Positions 23,739-34,880 of a DNA stretch of 64,000 nt are shown piece by piece. The position numbers and the translations under genes are program-made. Each line of letters begins with the position of its first letter. Positions within the stretch are counted from its first letter, which is position 1. A model generated the notes under the pieces. That model searched no databases and was not told the origin of the DNA. It worked only from the letters and a program-made list of their open reading frames with translations. Source of the DNA: Elymus sibiricus (taxonomy: Eukaryota; Streptophyta; Magnoliopsida; Poales; Poaceae); assembly GCA_039707655.1 (NCBI GenBank), contig CM077663.1, forward strand, positions 435,877,830 to 435,941,829, in the 5' to 3' direction.

Positions 23739-24947
23739 TTATAAGACAGGGTTACCGTTCCATTCAGGAGCAGTACGTGCCCTTGTCGACCTACGAGGTT
23801 CGATAGCAACTTGATCCGAAGCTACATGATCATCATCATCAGCTTCCTCTTCAACTGATGTAGGCTCCACAGAAACATCTTTCTGTGCTGCGCTACTCTC
23901 TGGTTGAAGTAAAGGTTCTACAACCTCATAAAATTCTATCTTCCTCCCACTCAATTTTTTCAAGAGAAACTCTTTCTCAAGAAAAGTTCCGTTTTTAGCG
24001 ACAAACACTTTTCCTTCGGATCTGAGATAGAAGGTATACCCAACTGTCTCTTTTGGGTATCCTATGAAGACGCATTTCTCCGCTTTGGGTTCCAGCTTTT
24101 CAGGCTGAAGCTTTTTGACATAAGCATCACATCCCCAAACTTTAAGAAACGACAACTTTGGTTTCTTGACAAACCACAGTTCATATGGCGTCGTCTCAAT
24201 GGATTTTGATCGTGCCCTATTTAAAGTGAATGCAGCTGTCTCTATTGCATAACCCCAAAACGATAACGGCAAATCGGCAAGAAACATCATAGAACGCACC
24301 ATATCCAATAAAGTACGATTACGACGTTCGGACACACCATTATGCTGTGGTGTTCCAGGCGGTGTCAACTGTGAAACTATTCCACATTGTCTTAAGTGAG
24401 TGCCAAACTCATAACTCAGATATTCTGCTCCTCGATCAAATTGTAGGAATTTAATCTTCTTGTTACGATGATTCTCAACTTCACTCTGAAATTGCTTGAA
24501 CTTTTCAAACGTTTGAGACTTGTGTTTCATTAAGTAAATATACCCATATCTACTTAAGTCATCGGTGAAGGTGAGAAAATAACGATATCCACCGCGCGCC
24601 TCAATGCTCATCGGACCGCACACATCAGTATGTATGATTTCCAATAAGTCACTTGCGCGCTCCATTGTTCCGGAGAACGGAGTCTTAGTCATCTTGCCCA
24701 TGAGGCATGGTTCACATGTGTCAAGTGATTCAAAATCAAGTGACTCCAAAAGTCCATCAACATGGAGTTTCATCATGCGTTTTACACCAATATGACCTAA
24801 GCGGCAGTGCCACAAGAAAGTGGTACTATCATTATCAACTCTATATCTTTTGGCATCAATGTTATGAACATGTGTGTCATCACTATCGAGATTCAATAAG
24901 AATAAACCCCTCACATTGGGTGCATGACCATAAAAGATATTACTCAT
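23739..24947 (-). pseudogene. Angela-like pol: pre-integrase and integrase
   Basis: 402 residues. The N-terminal HHCC zinc region reads WHCRLGHIGVKRMM, then CEPCLMGK. The catalytic core has the D,D,E triad in IIHTDVCGP, FLQFDRGAEY and GVSERRNRTLL, followed by the Copia GKGKG-like extension (WGCDAYVKKL, FIGYPKETVGYTF). It mediates cDNA insertion in active relatives. Upstream it is separated from the protease frame by a frameshift or stop near 24950-24968. Confidence 0.92.
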
Positions 24948-24968
24948 ATAAATAGAACAACCATTATT

Positions 24969-26127
24969 CTATGATTTAAATGAGTAACCATCTCGCAATA
25001 AACAAGATTCAGATATAATGTTCATGCTTAACGCAGGCACTAAATAACAATTATTCAGGTTCATCACTAATCCCGATGGTAATTGAAGTGAGAGAGTGCC
25101 GACGGCGATCACATCAACCTTGGAACCATTTCCCACGCGCATCGTCACTTCGTCCTTCGCCAACCTCCGTCTATTCCGTAGTTCCTGCTTTGATTTGCAA
25201 ATATGAGCAACCGAACCGGTATCAAATACCCAGGCACTAGAACGAGAGTTGGTGAGGTACACATCAATAACATGTATATCATATATACCTTGTTTGGTGT
25301 TGGCCGCCTTCTTGTCGGCCAGATACTTGGGGCAGTTCCGCTTCCAGTGACCAGTCCCCTTGCAATGAAAGCACTCGGTTTTTGGCTTGGGTCCAGCCTT
25401 GGGTTTCTTCATGGGAGGGGCAACTGCTTTGCCACTCTTCTTGGAGTTACCCTTCTTGCCCTTGAGATTTTTCTTGAAACTAGTGGTTTTATTGACCATC
25501 AACACTTGATGTTCTTTCTGAATTTCTGACTCAGCGACTTTCAGCATCGCAAACAGCTCGGCGACTGATTTATTCATCCCTTGCATGTTATAGTTCAACA
25601 CAAAGCCTTTATAGCTAGGTGGCAGTGATTGAAGAACTCTGTCAGTGATTGCCTCTGGCGGGAGAACAATTCCCAATTCAGCCAGACGGTTGGAATACCC
25701 AGACATTCTGAGTATGTGTTCACTGACAGACCCGTTCTCCTCCATCTTGGAAGGATAGAACTTATCGGAGCTCTCATACCTCTCAATCCGGGCATTCTTT
25801 TCAAAAATGAACTTCAACTCCTGGAACATCTCATATGCTCCATGACGTTCAAAACTTCTTTAAAGTCCCGATTCTAAGCCATACAAAATTGCACATTGAA
25901 CTACTGAGTAGTCATCCAGACGCGACTGCCAGACGTTCATAACATCTTGAGTCGCCGGTTGGGGGGGGCGCATCACCAAGCGGTGCATCAAGGACATAAG
26001 CCTTTTGAGAAACCGTGAGGACAATCCTCAGATTTTGGGCCCAGTCTACAAAGTTACTTCCATCATCTTTCAGCTTGGCTTTCTCTAGGAACGCATTAAA
26101 ATTCAAGGGTGCTACTGCGCGAGCCAT
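24969..26127 (-). pseudogene. Angela-like gag with zinc knuckle, and aspartic protease
   Basis: Starts MARAVAPLNFNAFLEKAKLK at 26127. The frame is lost at a run of eight C on the minus strand (about 25963-25970) and regained; an in-frame stop follows near 25862. From 25829 the frame is open through the capsid-like region, a basic linker, a CCHC zinc knuckle CFHCKGTGHWKRNC (about 25335-25378) and the protease active site WVFDTGSVAHIC (about 25200-25240). Gag packages RNA into particles and the protease cuts the polyprotein. The motifs are intact but the reading frame is not. Confidence 0.9.
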
Positions 26128-27392
26128 TGATCTACAACATAAATTTGCAAAGATTACTTAGACTATTGTTCAAGATAATGAGTTTAGTTAATCATATTAC
26201 TAAAAAACTCCCACTCAAATTGACATCCCTCTTGTCATTTGAGTGACACATGATCCAAATTCACCAACCCAAGTACGATCATCACGTGAGATGAGTTGGC
26301 TTCAATGGTGAACATCTCTATGTTGATCATATCTACTATATTACTCATGTTCGACCTTTCTGTCTCTTGTGTTCCGAGGCCATGTCTGTACATGCTCGGC
26401 TCGTCAAGTTTAACCCGAGTGTTCCGCATGTGCAAAACTGTCTTGCACCCGTTGTATGTGAACGTAGAGTCTATCACACCCGATCATCACGTGGTGTCTC
26501 GAAACGACCAACTTTCGCAACGGTGCACACTCGGGGAGAACACAATTTTATCTTGAAATTTTAGTGAGGGATCACCTTATAATGCTACCGTCGTCCTAAG
26601 CAAAAGAAGATGCATAAAAAAGGATTAACATCACATGCAAATCATAAGTGACATGATGTGACCATGATCTTGTGCTTTTGATCTCCATCTCCAAAGCACC
26701 GGCATGATCTCCATCGTCACTGGCACAACACCATGATCTCCATCATCATGATCTCCATCATCGTGTTGCCATCGAGGTTGTCGCGCCAACCATGCTTGTA
26801 CTACTATTGCTACAGTTTAGCGATAAAGTAAAGCATTACGAAGCGCTTAATGATTGACACGCAGGTCATACAATAATTAAAGACAACCCTATGGCTCCTG
26901 CCGATTGCCGTAGCATCGACATGCAAGTCGATATTAACTATTACAACATGATCATCTCATACATCAAATATATATCATCATGTCTTTGGCCATATCATAT
27001 CACAACATACCTTGCAAAAACAAGTTAGACGTCCTCTAATTTGTTGTTGCATGTTTTACGTGGCTGCTACGGGTATCTAGTAAGAATGCTTCTTACCTAA
27101 GCAAAACCACAACGGTGATATGCAAGTTGCTATTTAACCTTCTACAAGGACCGGCTCTGTCGAATCCGATTCAACTAAAGTAGGAGAGACAGACACCCGC
27201 TAGCCATCTTTATGCAACAAGTTGCATGTCAGTCGATGGAACCGGTCTCTCGTACGTGGACGAGTAAGGTTGGTCCGGGCCGCTTCATCCAACAATACCG
27301 CTGAATCAAGAAAAGACTAAGGAGGGAAGCAATCTGAATATCAATGCCCACAAACTCCTTTGTGTTCTACTCGAGATGTCATCTACGCATAG
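26128..27392 (-). other. Angela 5' leader, no gene
   Basis: Untranslated leader between the 5' LTR and gag. No conserved protein frame. A catgatctccatc-type short repeat cluster lies at 26690-26765. Confidence 0.7.
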
Positions 27393-27410
27393 ACCTAGCT
27401 CATGATGCCA
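27393..27410 (-). promoter_or_regulatory. Primer-binding-like site of the Angela-like element
   Basis: On the minus strand, one base after the 5' LTR, the sequence begins tggcatcatgagc, a partial match to the initiator-tRNA-Met primer site tggtatcagagc. The position is right for priming minus-strand cDNA. Confidence 0.65.
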
Positions 27411-27411
27411 C

Positions 27412-29186
27412 TGTTGCGGAACGTTGCATGGGAAACAAAAAAAATTCCTACGCACATACAAGACTAATCCATGGTGATGACCATCTACGTTAGGAGAGAT
27501 CAAATTCACATACCCTTGTAGATCGCTAAGCGGGAAGCGTTAAGAAACGCGGTTGATGTAGTCGAACGTCTTCGCGATCCAAATCGCAAGCCGTCCCGCG
27601 ATCCAATCACGATCTAGTGCCGAACGGACGGCACCTCCGCGTTCAGCACACGTACAGCTCGATGACGATCTCCGCCTTCTTGATCTAGCAAGAGGGGGTG
27701 GAGAGGTAGATGAGTTCTCCGGCAGCACGACGGCGTGGTGGCGGTGGTGGTGAACTAATCCGGCAGGGCTTCGCCGAGCTCTACCGAACTAATCTAGACG
27801 AATAAGACGAACTATGGAGGAGAGGGCAGCACGTGGCTTTTCAGGTGGTGGCTGCACTCAAAACCTCAACTATATATAGGAGGAAGGGGTAGGTGGGCTT
27901 GCCTTGGCCCCTCCTCCAATGAGGAGAGGTTCGGCCGAAGTAGTGGGAGAGTCCACCTCCCACAAGGGAGGTGGACACCCTTGGGAGGACTCCTCCTCCA
28001 CCTCCTCTCTCAAGTTTGGCGCATGGGACTCTTGGGGCTGGCTGCCCAAGCCCACCAGGGGCTGGTGCGCCACCTCCTAGGCCCATGTGCCCCCCCGGGG
28101 TGGGTGGGCCCTTCCCGGTGGACCCCCGGAACCATTTCGGCACTCCCGGTACAATACCGAAAATCCCCGAAACTATTCCGGAACCCGAATACCACTTTCC
28201 TATATATAAATCTTTACCTCCTGACCATTCCGGAGCTCCTCGTGACGTCCGGGATCTCATCCGGGACTCCGAACAACCTTCGGTCACCAACACATATAAC
28301 TCAATAATACCGAAACATCACCGAACCTTAAGTGTGCAGACCTTGCGGGTTCGTGAACTATGTAGACATGACCGAGACACTCTCCGGTCAATAACCAATA
28401 GCGGGACCTGGATGCCCATATTGGTTCCTACATATTCTACGAAGATCTTTATCGGTTGAATCTCTATGTGAAGGATTTAGTTAATCCCGTATGTTGTTCC
28501 CTTTGTCCATCGGTATGTTACTTGCCCGAGATTCGATCGTCGGTATCTCCATACCTAGTCCAATCTCGTTACCAGCAAGTGTCTTTACTCGTTCCATAAT
28601 ACAAGATCCCGTGACTAACTCTTTAGTCACATTGCTTGCAAGCTTGTTGTGATGTTGTATTACCGAGTGGGCCCAGAGATACCTCTCCGTCATACGGAGT
28701 GACAAATCCCAGTCTCGATCCACGTCAACCCAACAGACACCCTCGGAGATACCTGTAGTGCACATTTATAGTCACCCACTTACGTTGCGACGTTTGATAC
28801 ACACAAGGTACTCCTCCGGTGTCAGTGAGTTACATGATCTCATGGTCATAGGAACATATACTTGACATGCAGAAAACAGTAGCAATAAACTGACACGATC
28901 AGATGCTACGTTCATAGTTTGGGTCATGTCCATCACATCATTCTCCTAATGATGTGATCCCGTTATCAAATGACAACTCTTGTCTATGGCCCGGAAACCT
29001 TGACCTTCTTTGATCAACGAGCTTGTCCATTAGAGCCTTACTAGGGACAGTGTGTTGTCTATGTATCCACACATGTATTTGAGGTTCCAATCAATACAAT
29101 TCTAGCATGGATAATATACGATTATCATGAACAAGGAAATATAATAATAACTATTTTATTATTGCCTCTAGGGCATATTTCCAACA
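27412..29186 (-). repeat. 5' LTR of the Angela-like element
   Basis: 1775 bp. It carries the unmutated tip that matches the 33 bp found at the tandem-unit junctions. The promoter for the element should lie here. Confidence 0.93.
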
Positions 29187-30510
29187 CTTACATAACTTTG
29201 ATCGGCTGTCTTCAATAATTTGTCTGTTCAAGTAACTAACTCGTGGTGATTTTGATAATATAACGTAATGGACTGATTATAGGCACGATGTCTATGTGCT
29301 GTCAGATCGATTTTTACTGTATGCGTGTTGTAGCTTCTAATATCAACCGTCCACGCCAATCCAATGGATCCCCTTACTTCCACTCAAATTTCTTATTAAA
29401 TCACAAAACACCACACTACTGGAATCTGCAGGTGAATCGGCACGCCCGCACCGCCGTATGTCCATAGCTTGAGTACCTGCAAACAAGGCGCCGCGCGGCT
29501 ACCGAAACAGGACACCGTTACCAAACCTGCAGCATTTGTTAGATCAATGGTAGGTAATTCATGCATGGACTAATTAGATTTTTTTTATAACTGAACATTT
29601 TATTGTTTTAAGTAATAGACGGTATTTACCATGTAAAAAAGTTTTTGTAATACTACTTACCACATTTTATAAAATTGTCACAATTTACCAGATTTAAAAA
29701 TATTGTCACAACTTACCAAATTTAACATAATTTCCCCATTTTTAAATCTAGTCAATCGTGTCACAATTTTTTTAAAATAGGTAAATTTTGCGATAGTTAT
29801 GCCAAAATATGATAAGTTGTGACAAAATTTCTCAAATCTAGTAAGTAGTGTATCAAAAGGTTTTTTATATGGTAAATAATATCATTTACTCTATTGTTTC
29901 TACCCTTAATGTCAAGAAGCACACTATACCACACCATTTATTACAAGAAAGGTACTAATTAAAGTGCAAATAGTATAACTAAAAGACAGTGTGGAAGAAA
30001 ACAATTCAAACAGAAACACTCACTCCGGTTATTTTTACATGTCACATTAGCTTTGCCTTAAGTCAAATTTTGTAAAGTTTGACCAAAAATTAGTCAAATT
30101 ATATGTATGTGTTAGTATACAAAAGTTGGCTCAATAAATTCCCAATTTAATCTTATATAATATGACATCAATTTTGTATACTAATAAATACATATAATTT
30201 GACTAATTTTTGGTCAAATTTCATAAAATTTGACTTAAGACAAACCTAATGTGGCATGCAAAAATAACCGGAGGGTGTATATCAATAACCCTAATGAAAG
30301 GTTGCCATATATTAATTCTCTCCGTCCCAAGAATACAAATAAATCTAGGATTGTCCAAAATCAAACTATTTTGAGTAGTTGGAGTAGTTGGAGAGGAACT
30401 ACTTGACAAAATAATCCGTCCACTACAGACTAACAACCAAAAACATGTGCGTTGATGGTAGTTGTAGTGAATACCATATAGCTCCCAAAGGTACAACCAT
30501 TTTTTCTTGT
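29187..30510 (+). repeat. Upstream block, copy 1 of a large duplication (partner 61861-64000)
   Basis: Matches 61861-61933 and 62821-64000 with scattered substitutions, an 887-bp insertion in the partner, and small deletions (for example the partner lacks about 60 bp found here at 29338-29400). The partner runs off the window. A cactactggaatctgcagg motif at 29412 (partner 62939) resembles a CACTA terminus but no second end is seen. No gene. Confidence 0.85.
30021..30275. mobile_element. Foldback MITE with ccggttatttttacatg ends
   Basis: About 255 bp with imperfect inverted repeats of about 90 bp: cactccggttatttttacat at the left against the complement of aaaaataaccggaggg at the right, and both arms containing aatttgactaatttttggtc or its complement. 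The target duplication is not clear. The copy at about 63546-63776 has lost about 30 bp of the right arm. Confidence 0.6.
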
Positions 30511-30929
30511 CAAACAAATGGGTCATGACTAAGAACAACACAAGAATGGGGCTAGTCTCATGTCGTTCTCTTGGAGGGGGCTGGATATGCATATATATTT
30601 TACTAAATATTTACCTTAATTTGCTCTAAATCTCTACGGATATGAGTAGTTTTTATGGGGCTGGACTGGGCTTGCAGGCCAGGCAGCCCCAGGCATGGAT
30701 CCACCACTGATTATAATATAACGAAATCACCGAACATTTTGTAGTAGCCCTGCATATAGTACAAATTTCATGGCTAGTGGTAAACCATTCAAACAATTAC
30801 CAAGCATGTTTATAACATGTTTTGGAAGTGTTAGGTTGCAAGCTAATTGTGATGCACAAATATAGTTGGGTTTAATAGTTGGTCAAGCATGATTCTTATA
30901 CAGGTCACATATGAGGAAGACCCGTGAAT
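30511..30929. other. No recognisable feature
   Basis: AT-rich single-copy-looking DNA with short stop-rich frames on both strands. Confidence 0.5.
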
Positions 30930-31765
30930 GTATGAAAGAAAAGAAAATGTGTAACTTCCGCCAAAAGTGCAAGTTTGGTCCTCCAACTAAAATGTGTAGT
31001 AGCATTGGTCCTAGGTAGGGTTTGGTTGTGGTCAAATCCAGTTTTAAACCTATGTGGAACTGTTTTAAGCCCGTAACAGACACTTAATTGCTTGTTCTGC
31101 CTTGTAATCACCTGTGAGGCTGGAATGAGATAGTTAGTTAATGATTCAACTATTAAAAACCCTTGCCCGAACACTTAAATCAAAATGTGAAGCGGTAAAC
31201 GCCCACATGTTTTCAACATGATTTAGGGTTGTGGAGGAACATGCCAGGTGAAATGAGCAGGAGAGAGACCATAATTATGTCTTATCTTTTATATCTAAAT
31301 AGCTTGCTCCCACTAACATATTTCTGTCAACATGCAAGCATGCCACCTCATCATTCAACATGCATAGGAAACATATGGACATTGCATTCCGCATGTTTGC
31401 ATGCGTGTAAAATTCCATTCTATTATGCTATTTACATGTAATTCTTATATACTTTCACAAACTATTATTTCAAATGATGTTTCATATAACCAAAACCTTA
31501 TTGTAATATTGCAAAATATTCCCGCAACAACGTGCGCGACATCATCTAATACAGCCTTGATCTTGCCTCCCGGTCATTTTACATGTAATAAACAAGCTCT
31601 TAAGTGAATGGTTACCGGGCTAAACTATTGATTATGTGTCCATTACTGGCTTAATGTAGCTCCATGTCAACTTAAAACCAGATTTGACCATGGTCGAACG
31701 CTGTCAGGGACCAAACTTGCAAAGTTTGTAAAGTGAAGGACCAATATTGCTACATATATATTTAA
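30930..31765. repeat. Pair of diverged inverted repeats, possible TIR element
   Basis: The arm at about 30940-31090 and the complement of about 31645-31765 share gcaagtttggtcc, a ggtcaaatc(c/t)(a/g)gttttaa phrase and further matches over about 150 bp. The 550 bp between have no transposase. It may be an old non-autonomous DNA transposon, but I cannot define exact ends or a target duplication. Confidence 0.45.
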
Positions 31766-31799
31766 TAAAAAACTTTATTACTACATTGTCTATAAGAAA

Positions 31800-32290
31800 A
31801 GGTACAATTTCGCACAGAGGTTCCTCAAACCAATCCTTAGTTGGAGAAAATCTAGCTAACCTAGCAAGTTCACGAGCCACCTTCTTTGCTTCTCTATTAT
31901 AGTGTTCAAAACTAGCAAGAGGAAAATCACAGGCAAAAGACTAGCAATAATCAAAAATCATTGCTGCCTCTCTCACAGATCCTCCTCCAGTATTCATGGT
32001 ATCGATGACCTGCAAATTATAATTAACCACCAGGCGGTTGCATCCCTCCTTTGCGCCAGAGATAAGCCAAATCTTAATGCGAAAGCTTCAGCCTTTAGGG
32101 AAGCCGCATACCAATCAATGTTCCAATTCCCGCCAACAATAATGCAGTTCCCTTTATCATCTCTGCGCCCCTAAGCAGGTCTTGATCAAAAGATGCATGA
32201 AAGTTAAGTTTTAGGAAACCCAAAGGAGGCCTAATCCATCCTCCTCTTTTAAGAGTTGCCTTGGGGGAAGAGGCAATGACAAAATTTATT
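31800..32290 (-). pseudogene. RNase H-like domain relic (RVT_3/LINE type)
   Basis: The minus strand, with frameshifts, reads GWIRPPLGFLKLNFHASFDQ, EAFALRFGLSLAQRR, NLQVIDTMNTGGGSVREA, FEHYNREAKKVARELARLAR and a trailing FSPTKDWFEEP. This order matches plant RVT_3-type RNase H domains found in LINE elements and derived reverse-transcriptase genes. There are at least two frame changes and one stop. Only the C-terminal domain is present; no RT or endonuclease lies next to it. Confidence 0.7.
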
Positions 32291-32338
32291 GTAATGGCAT
32301 GAATCCCCGTAATATTGTTACATATGTTAATTGGAAGA

Positions 32339-32474
32339 CACTACCACAAAAAATTTCACACCTGATAGACGCAAATGGTACATATGTCATGATCACTCGG
32401 CCTGCTCACATATAAGTTGGGTCATATGTGACGGGCAGGCTTGGACCGCCCGTCACATCAGTCCATGACCATAC
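32339..32474 (+). mobile_element. Left tip of a CACTA-like element, truncated
   Basis: Begins cactaccacaaaaaatttca, like CACTA termini, and contains a subterminal inverted repeat (gtgacgggcaggcttg then ccgcccgtcaca). It stops where the LTR fragment starts at 32475. Confidence 0.5.
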
Positions 32475-33130
32475 TGATACGTCTCCGCCGTATCTATAAT
32501 TTTTGATTGTTCCATGCCAATATATTATACAAATTCCATAAATTTTTGACAACATTTTATATGATTTATTGGACTAACATATTGATCCAGTGCCAAGTGC
32601 CAGTTCCTGTTTGTTGCATGTTTTTTATTTCGCAGAATATCCATATCAAACGAAGTCCAAACGCGATAAAATTTTACGGAGAATTATTTTGGAATATATG
32701 TGATTTTTGGGAGGCAGAATCAACGCAAACGGAGGCACACAGCCTCCACTAGACGCCAGGGCGCGCCTGGGCCCCCTGGCGCGTGGTGGTGTCTAGTGGG
32801 CACCCCTTAAGTCGGTTGGGGCTCTACTTCGGACGCAAGGAAGCTTATATCCGGGAAAAAAACGTCTTAAAATTTCAGCGCAATCGGAGTTACGGATCTC
32901 CGGATATTTAAGAAACAGTGAAGGACCAGAAAATAGGAACGCGAAACAGAAGAGAACAGAGAGGGAGATCCAATCTCGGAGGGGCTGCCACCCCTCCGCC
33001 GCCATGGAGGGCATGGACCAGAGGGGGAACTCTCCTCCCATCTAGGGGGGAGGCCAAGAAAGAAGAAGAAGGAAGGGGGCTCTCTCCCCCTCTCTCCCGG
33101 TGGCGCCGGAGTGCCGCCGGGGCAAGGAGC
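32475..33130 (+). mobile_element. LTR fragment (tgatacgtctcc family)
   Basis: Starts tgatacgtctccgccgtatc and runs through catatcaaacgaagtccaaac, gggcgcgcctgggccccct and a GC-rich ggtggcgccggagtgccgcc stretch, in the order seen in widespread wheat LTRs that start this way. The far end fades out near 33130 with no CA terminus and no internal region, so it is a partial LTR. It leaves only about 260 bp before the RNase-like start codon. Family name not assigned. Confidence 0.65.
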
Positions 33131-33316
33131 TTGATGGTTTTATTGAGTTATATTAGTTTAAAAAAGTAGGAAATGCAACAGGATCCAACCAATAAACTTC
33201 AAAGGCCGGTTTCCGTCTGCCGCAAATAGGAACCAGGGTGGGAACGAGAAACTCAACCCTGATCTTGGTCCTCGCGTGGCTTTGCCGCCATCACAAACAT
33301 GGCCCATGGTACTGCC

Positions 33317-33324
33317 TATAAATA
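33317..33324 (+). promoter_or_regulatory. TATA box of the RNase-like gene
   Basis: tataaata, 74 bp upstream of the start codon at 33391, with usual plant spacing for transcription starting near 33350. Confidence 0.7.
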
Positions 33325-33390
33325 CCAAGCCGCGCTGATCACTTGGACAGCCAACGAGCAATTCTGCTTGCAGTATTTAGCAGAGGAGAT

Positions 33391-34449
33391 ATGGCCATGA
33401 GGACAATTTCATTGTGCCTAATCCTCGGCTTACTAGCCGCTGCAGCACCTGCCAGTGCAACCAGCTTTGATTTCTATTACCTCATCCTAATGGTACGATA
33501 CAGCATGCATATGCTTATTTCCTGCATATGGATTAGTTACATTATTATTTAGTATTTACTACTTGGTACTGTATATTATCTTGCTTAATATATAGGACTA
33601 TACATAATACATGGCACCAGAGCCATATATATATATATATATATATACATCAGTTTTACAAAGACACACCCAACCTTGAGCATTGTACTGAAGAACCATT
33701 TCTCGCAGTGGCCTGGAGCATACTGCACGGACAGCGATTACGGATGCTGCGTGCCCAAGTACGGCTACCCGGCGGAGGATTTCTTCGTGCAGAGCTTCAT
33801 GACCTTCGACTTGTCGCTGAACAAAGCCATCGTGAGATGCAATAGCGACAAACCTTTCGACGTTAACAAGGTCAGCAACATGAACACATCATTCAACGTC
33901 TTCTCTTCTCGGTTATGCATATGCACGCAGCAGTGCAGTAATCTTATAATTAACCATGCATGCATGCATGAGCAGCTGGAGCCAATCGAGAACAACTTGA
34001 ACCACTACTGGAGCAACATCCATTGCCCGCGCAACGACGGGACGGGCACCTGGAAGAACGAGTGGCGCAGCTACGGCGTCTGCTCGGGCCTCAAGGAGGT
34101 GGACTACTTCAGGGCCGCCCTCAACCTCCGCAAGAACGCCGACGTCCTCGGCGCTCTCGCCGAGTATGGCATCAACCCGGACTACAGGCTGTACAGCACG
34201 GAGCACATCAAGTGGGCAGTGAACCAGAAGCTGGGAGTGACGCCGGGGGTGCAGTGCAGGGACGGGCCGTTCGGCAAGAAGCAGCTCTACCAGATCTACC
34301 TCTGCGTCGACAAGGACGGCGAGACCTTCATCGACTGCCCCAAGCTGCCCAAGCTGCAGTGCCCCGAGGAGGCCCTCTTCCACCCCTTCCACACCTGGAT
34401 GCTCAACGCCACATCGCCCGCCAAGATCACGCTGCCCACCGAGGCCTAA
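33391..34449 (+). CDS. S-like RNase (RNase T2 family) homologue lacking both catalytic histidines
   Basis: Predicted spliced CDS: exons 33391-33492, 33709-33870 and 33976-34449, all introns GT-AG, giving 245 residues, about the usual size. The first 24 or so residues are a hydrophobic signal peptide ending ASA, so the product should enter the secretory pathway. FDFYYL, WPGAYC, CNSDKPFDVNK, NDGTGTWKNEW, QLYQIYLCVD and the cysteines are typical of plant S-like RNases. In the family the active site is FxIHGLWP and EWxxHGxC. Here these read FFVQSFMTF (Q62) and EWRSYGVC (Y121); both catalytic His are gone while Glu117 of the second motif remains, so RNA cleavage is unlikely. The barley light-induced leaf gene rsh1 is, from memory, a similar homologue with a lost active site. 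Introns hold an (AT)n tract (33624-33647). A TATA box lies upstream and AATAAA downstream. The frame is clean, implying selection or youth. Splicing is inferred. Confidence 0.9.
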
Positions 34450-34538
34450 GAGCCACCCGCTCGGCCGGCGCCTCAACTAAGACTACCTACTACTGTGTCC
34501 TGGACTCTGGACCATTATACTGTGCTGGTGCTCCGGTG

Positions 34539-34553
34539 AATAAATAAAATAAA
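34539..34553 (+). terminator. Polyadenylation signal cluster
   Basis: Overlapping AATAAA motifs about 90 bp after the stop codon; the truncated paralogue keeps a similar cluster at about 628-652. Confidence 0.6.
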
Positions 34554-34619
34554 AGTGTATCCATGGTTGGGACCTGTGACTTCCCACAAAAACATGACCG
34601 TCAAATCACTCCTCTACTA

Positions 34620-34665
34620 CTCCCTCTATACCTCCCCAAGTACAATTATTTAAGTACAGAGGGAG
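34620..34665. mobile_element. Very short Stowaway MITE
   Basis: 46 bp starting ctccctctat and ending cagagggag, flanked by TA on both sides (34618-34619, 34666-34667). The paralogous site at about 1139 has a single TA and no insertion. Ends and target are those of Stowaway (Tc1/mariner) MITEs; the interior is almost entirely deleted. Confidence 0.8.
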
Positions 34666-34880
34666 TAGTAGATACTATGTCTTCCCTATGTGCATGTGTA
34701 CTTATAATATATGTGTAAAAAATAATACGTGAAGTATATGAATAAACAGTTCTATTATGTCTGGTGTTCAAAAAAAAATTATTTTGAGTTGTGTGAATTT
34801 TCTTTCATGGCTGGTTCTGTTGTTGATATTTATGGGTTTCAAATTTAGATTCTCATAAGTTTTGTGTGCACGACTACATA

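Larger units (their letters stand above)
20318..29186 (-). mobile_element. Angela/WIS/BARE-like Copia retrotransposon, minus strand
   Basis: 8869 bp with two LTRs of about 1.78 kb (20318-22093 and 27412-29186). Read on the minus strand each begins tgttggaaatatgcc and ends ttccgcaaca, the start and style of the Triticeae Angela/WIS/BARE Copia group. The 5-bp target duplication is cttac (20313-20317, 29187-29191); the duplicated locus at about 61855 is an uninterrupted version. Domain order on the minus strand is gag, protease, integrase, reverse transcriptase, RNase H, which is Copia order. The polyprotein is broken by stops and frameshifts, so the element is not autonomous. Confidence 0.95.
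34450..34880 (+). repeat. 3' flank of the RNase-like gene (copy 2)
   Basis: Aligns with 535-706 plus 1128-1340. Similarity ends just after cacgactacatac, where the truncated copy continues into the subrepeat array and this copy into unrelated GC-rich DNA. Confidence 0.85.

Noticed and set aside
29412..29440. CACTA terminus at cactactggaatctgcagg (also 62939)
   Set aside because: No subterminal repeats and no matching second end are seen; a chance or very old remnant is as likely.
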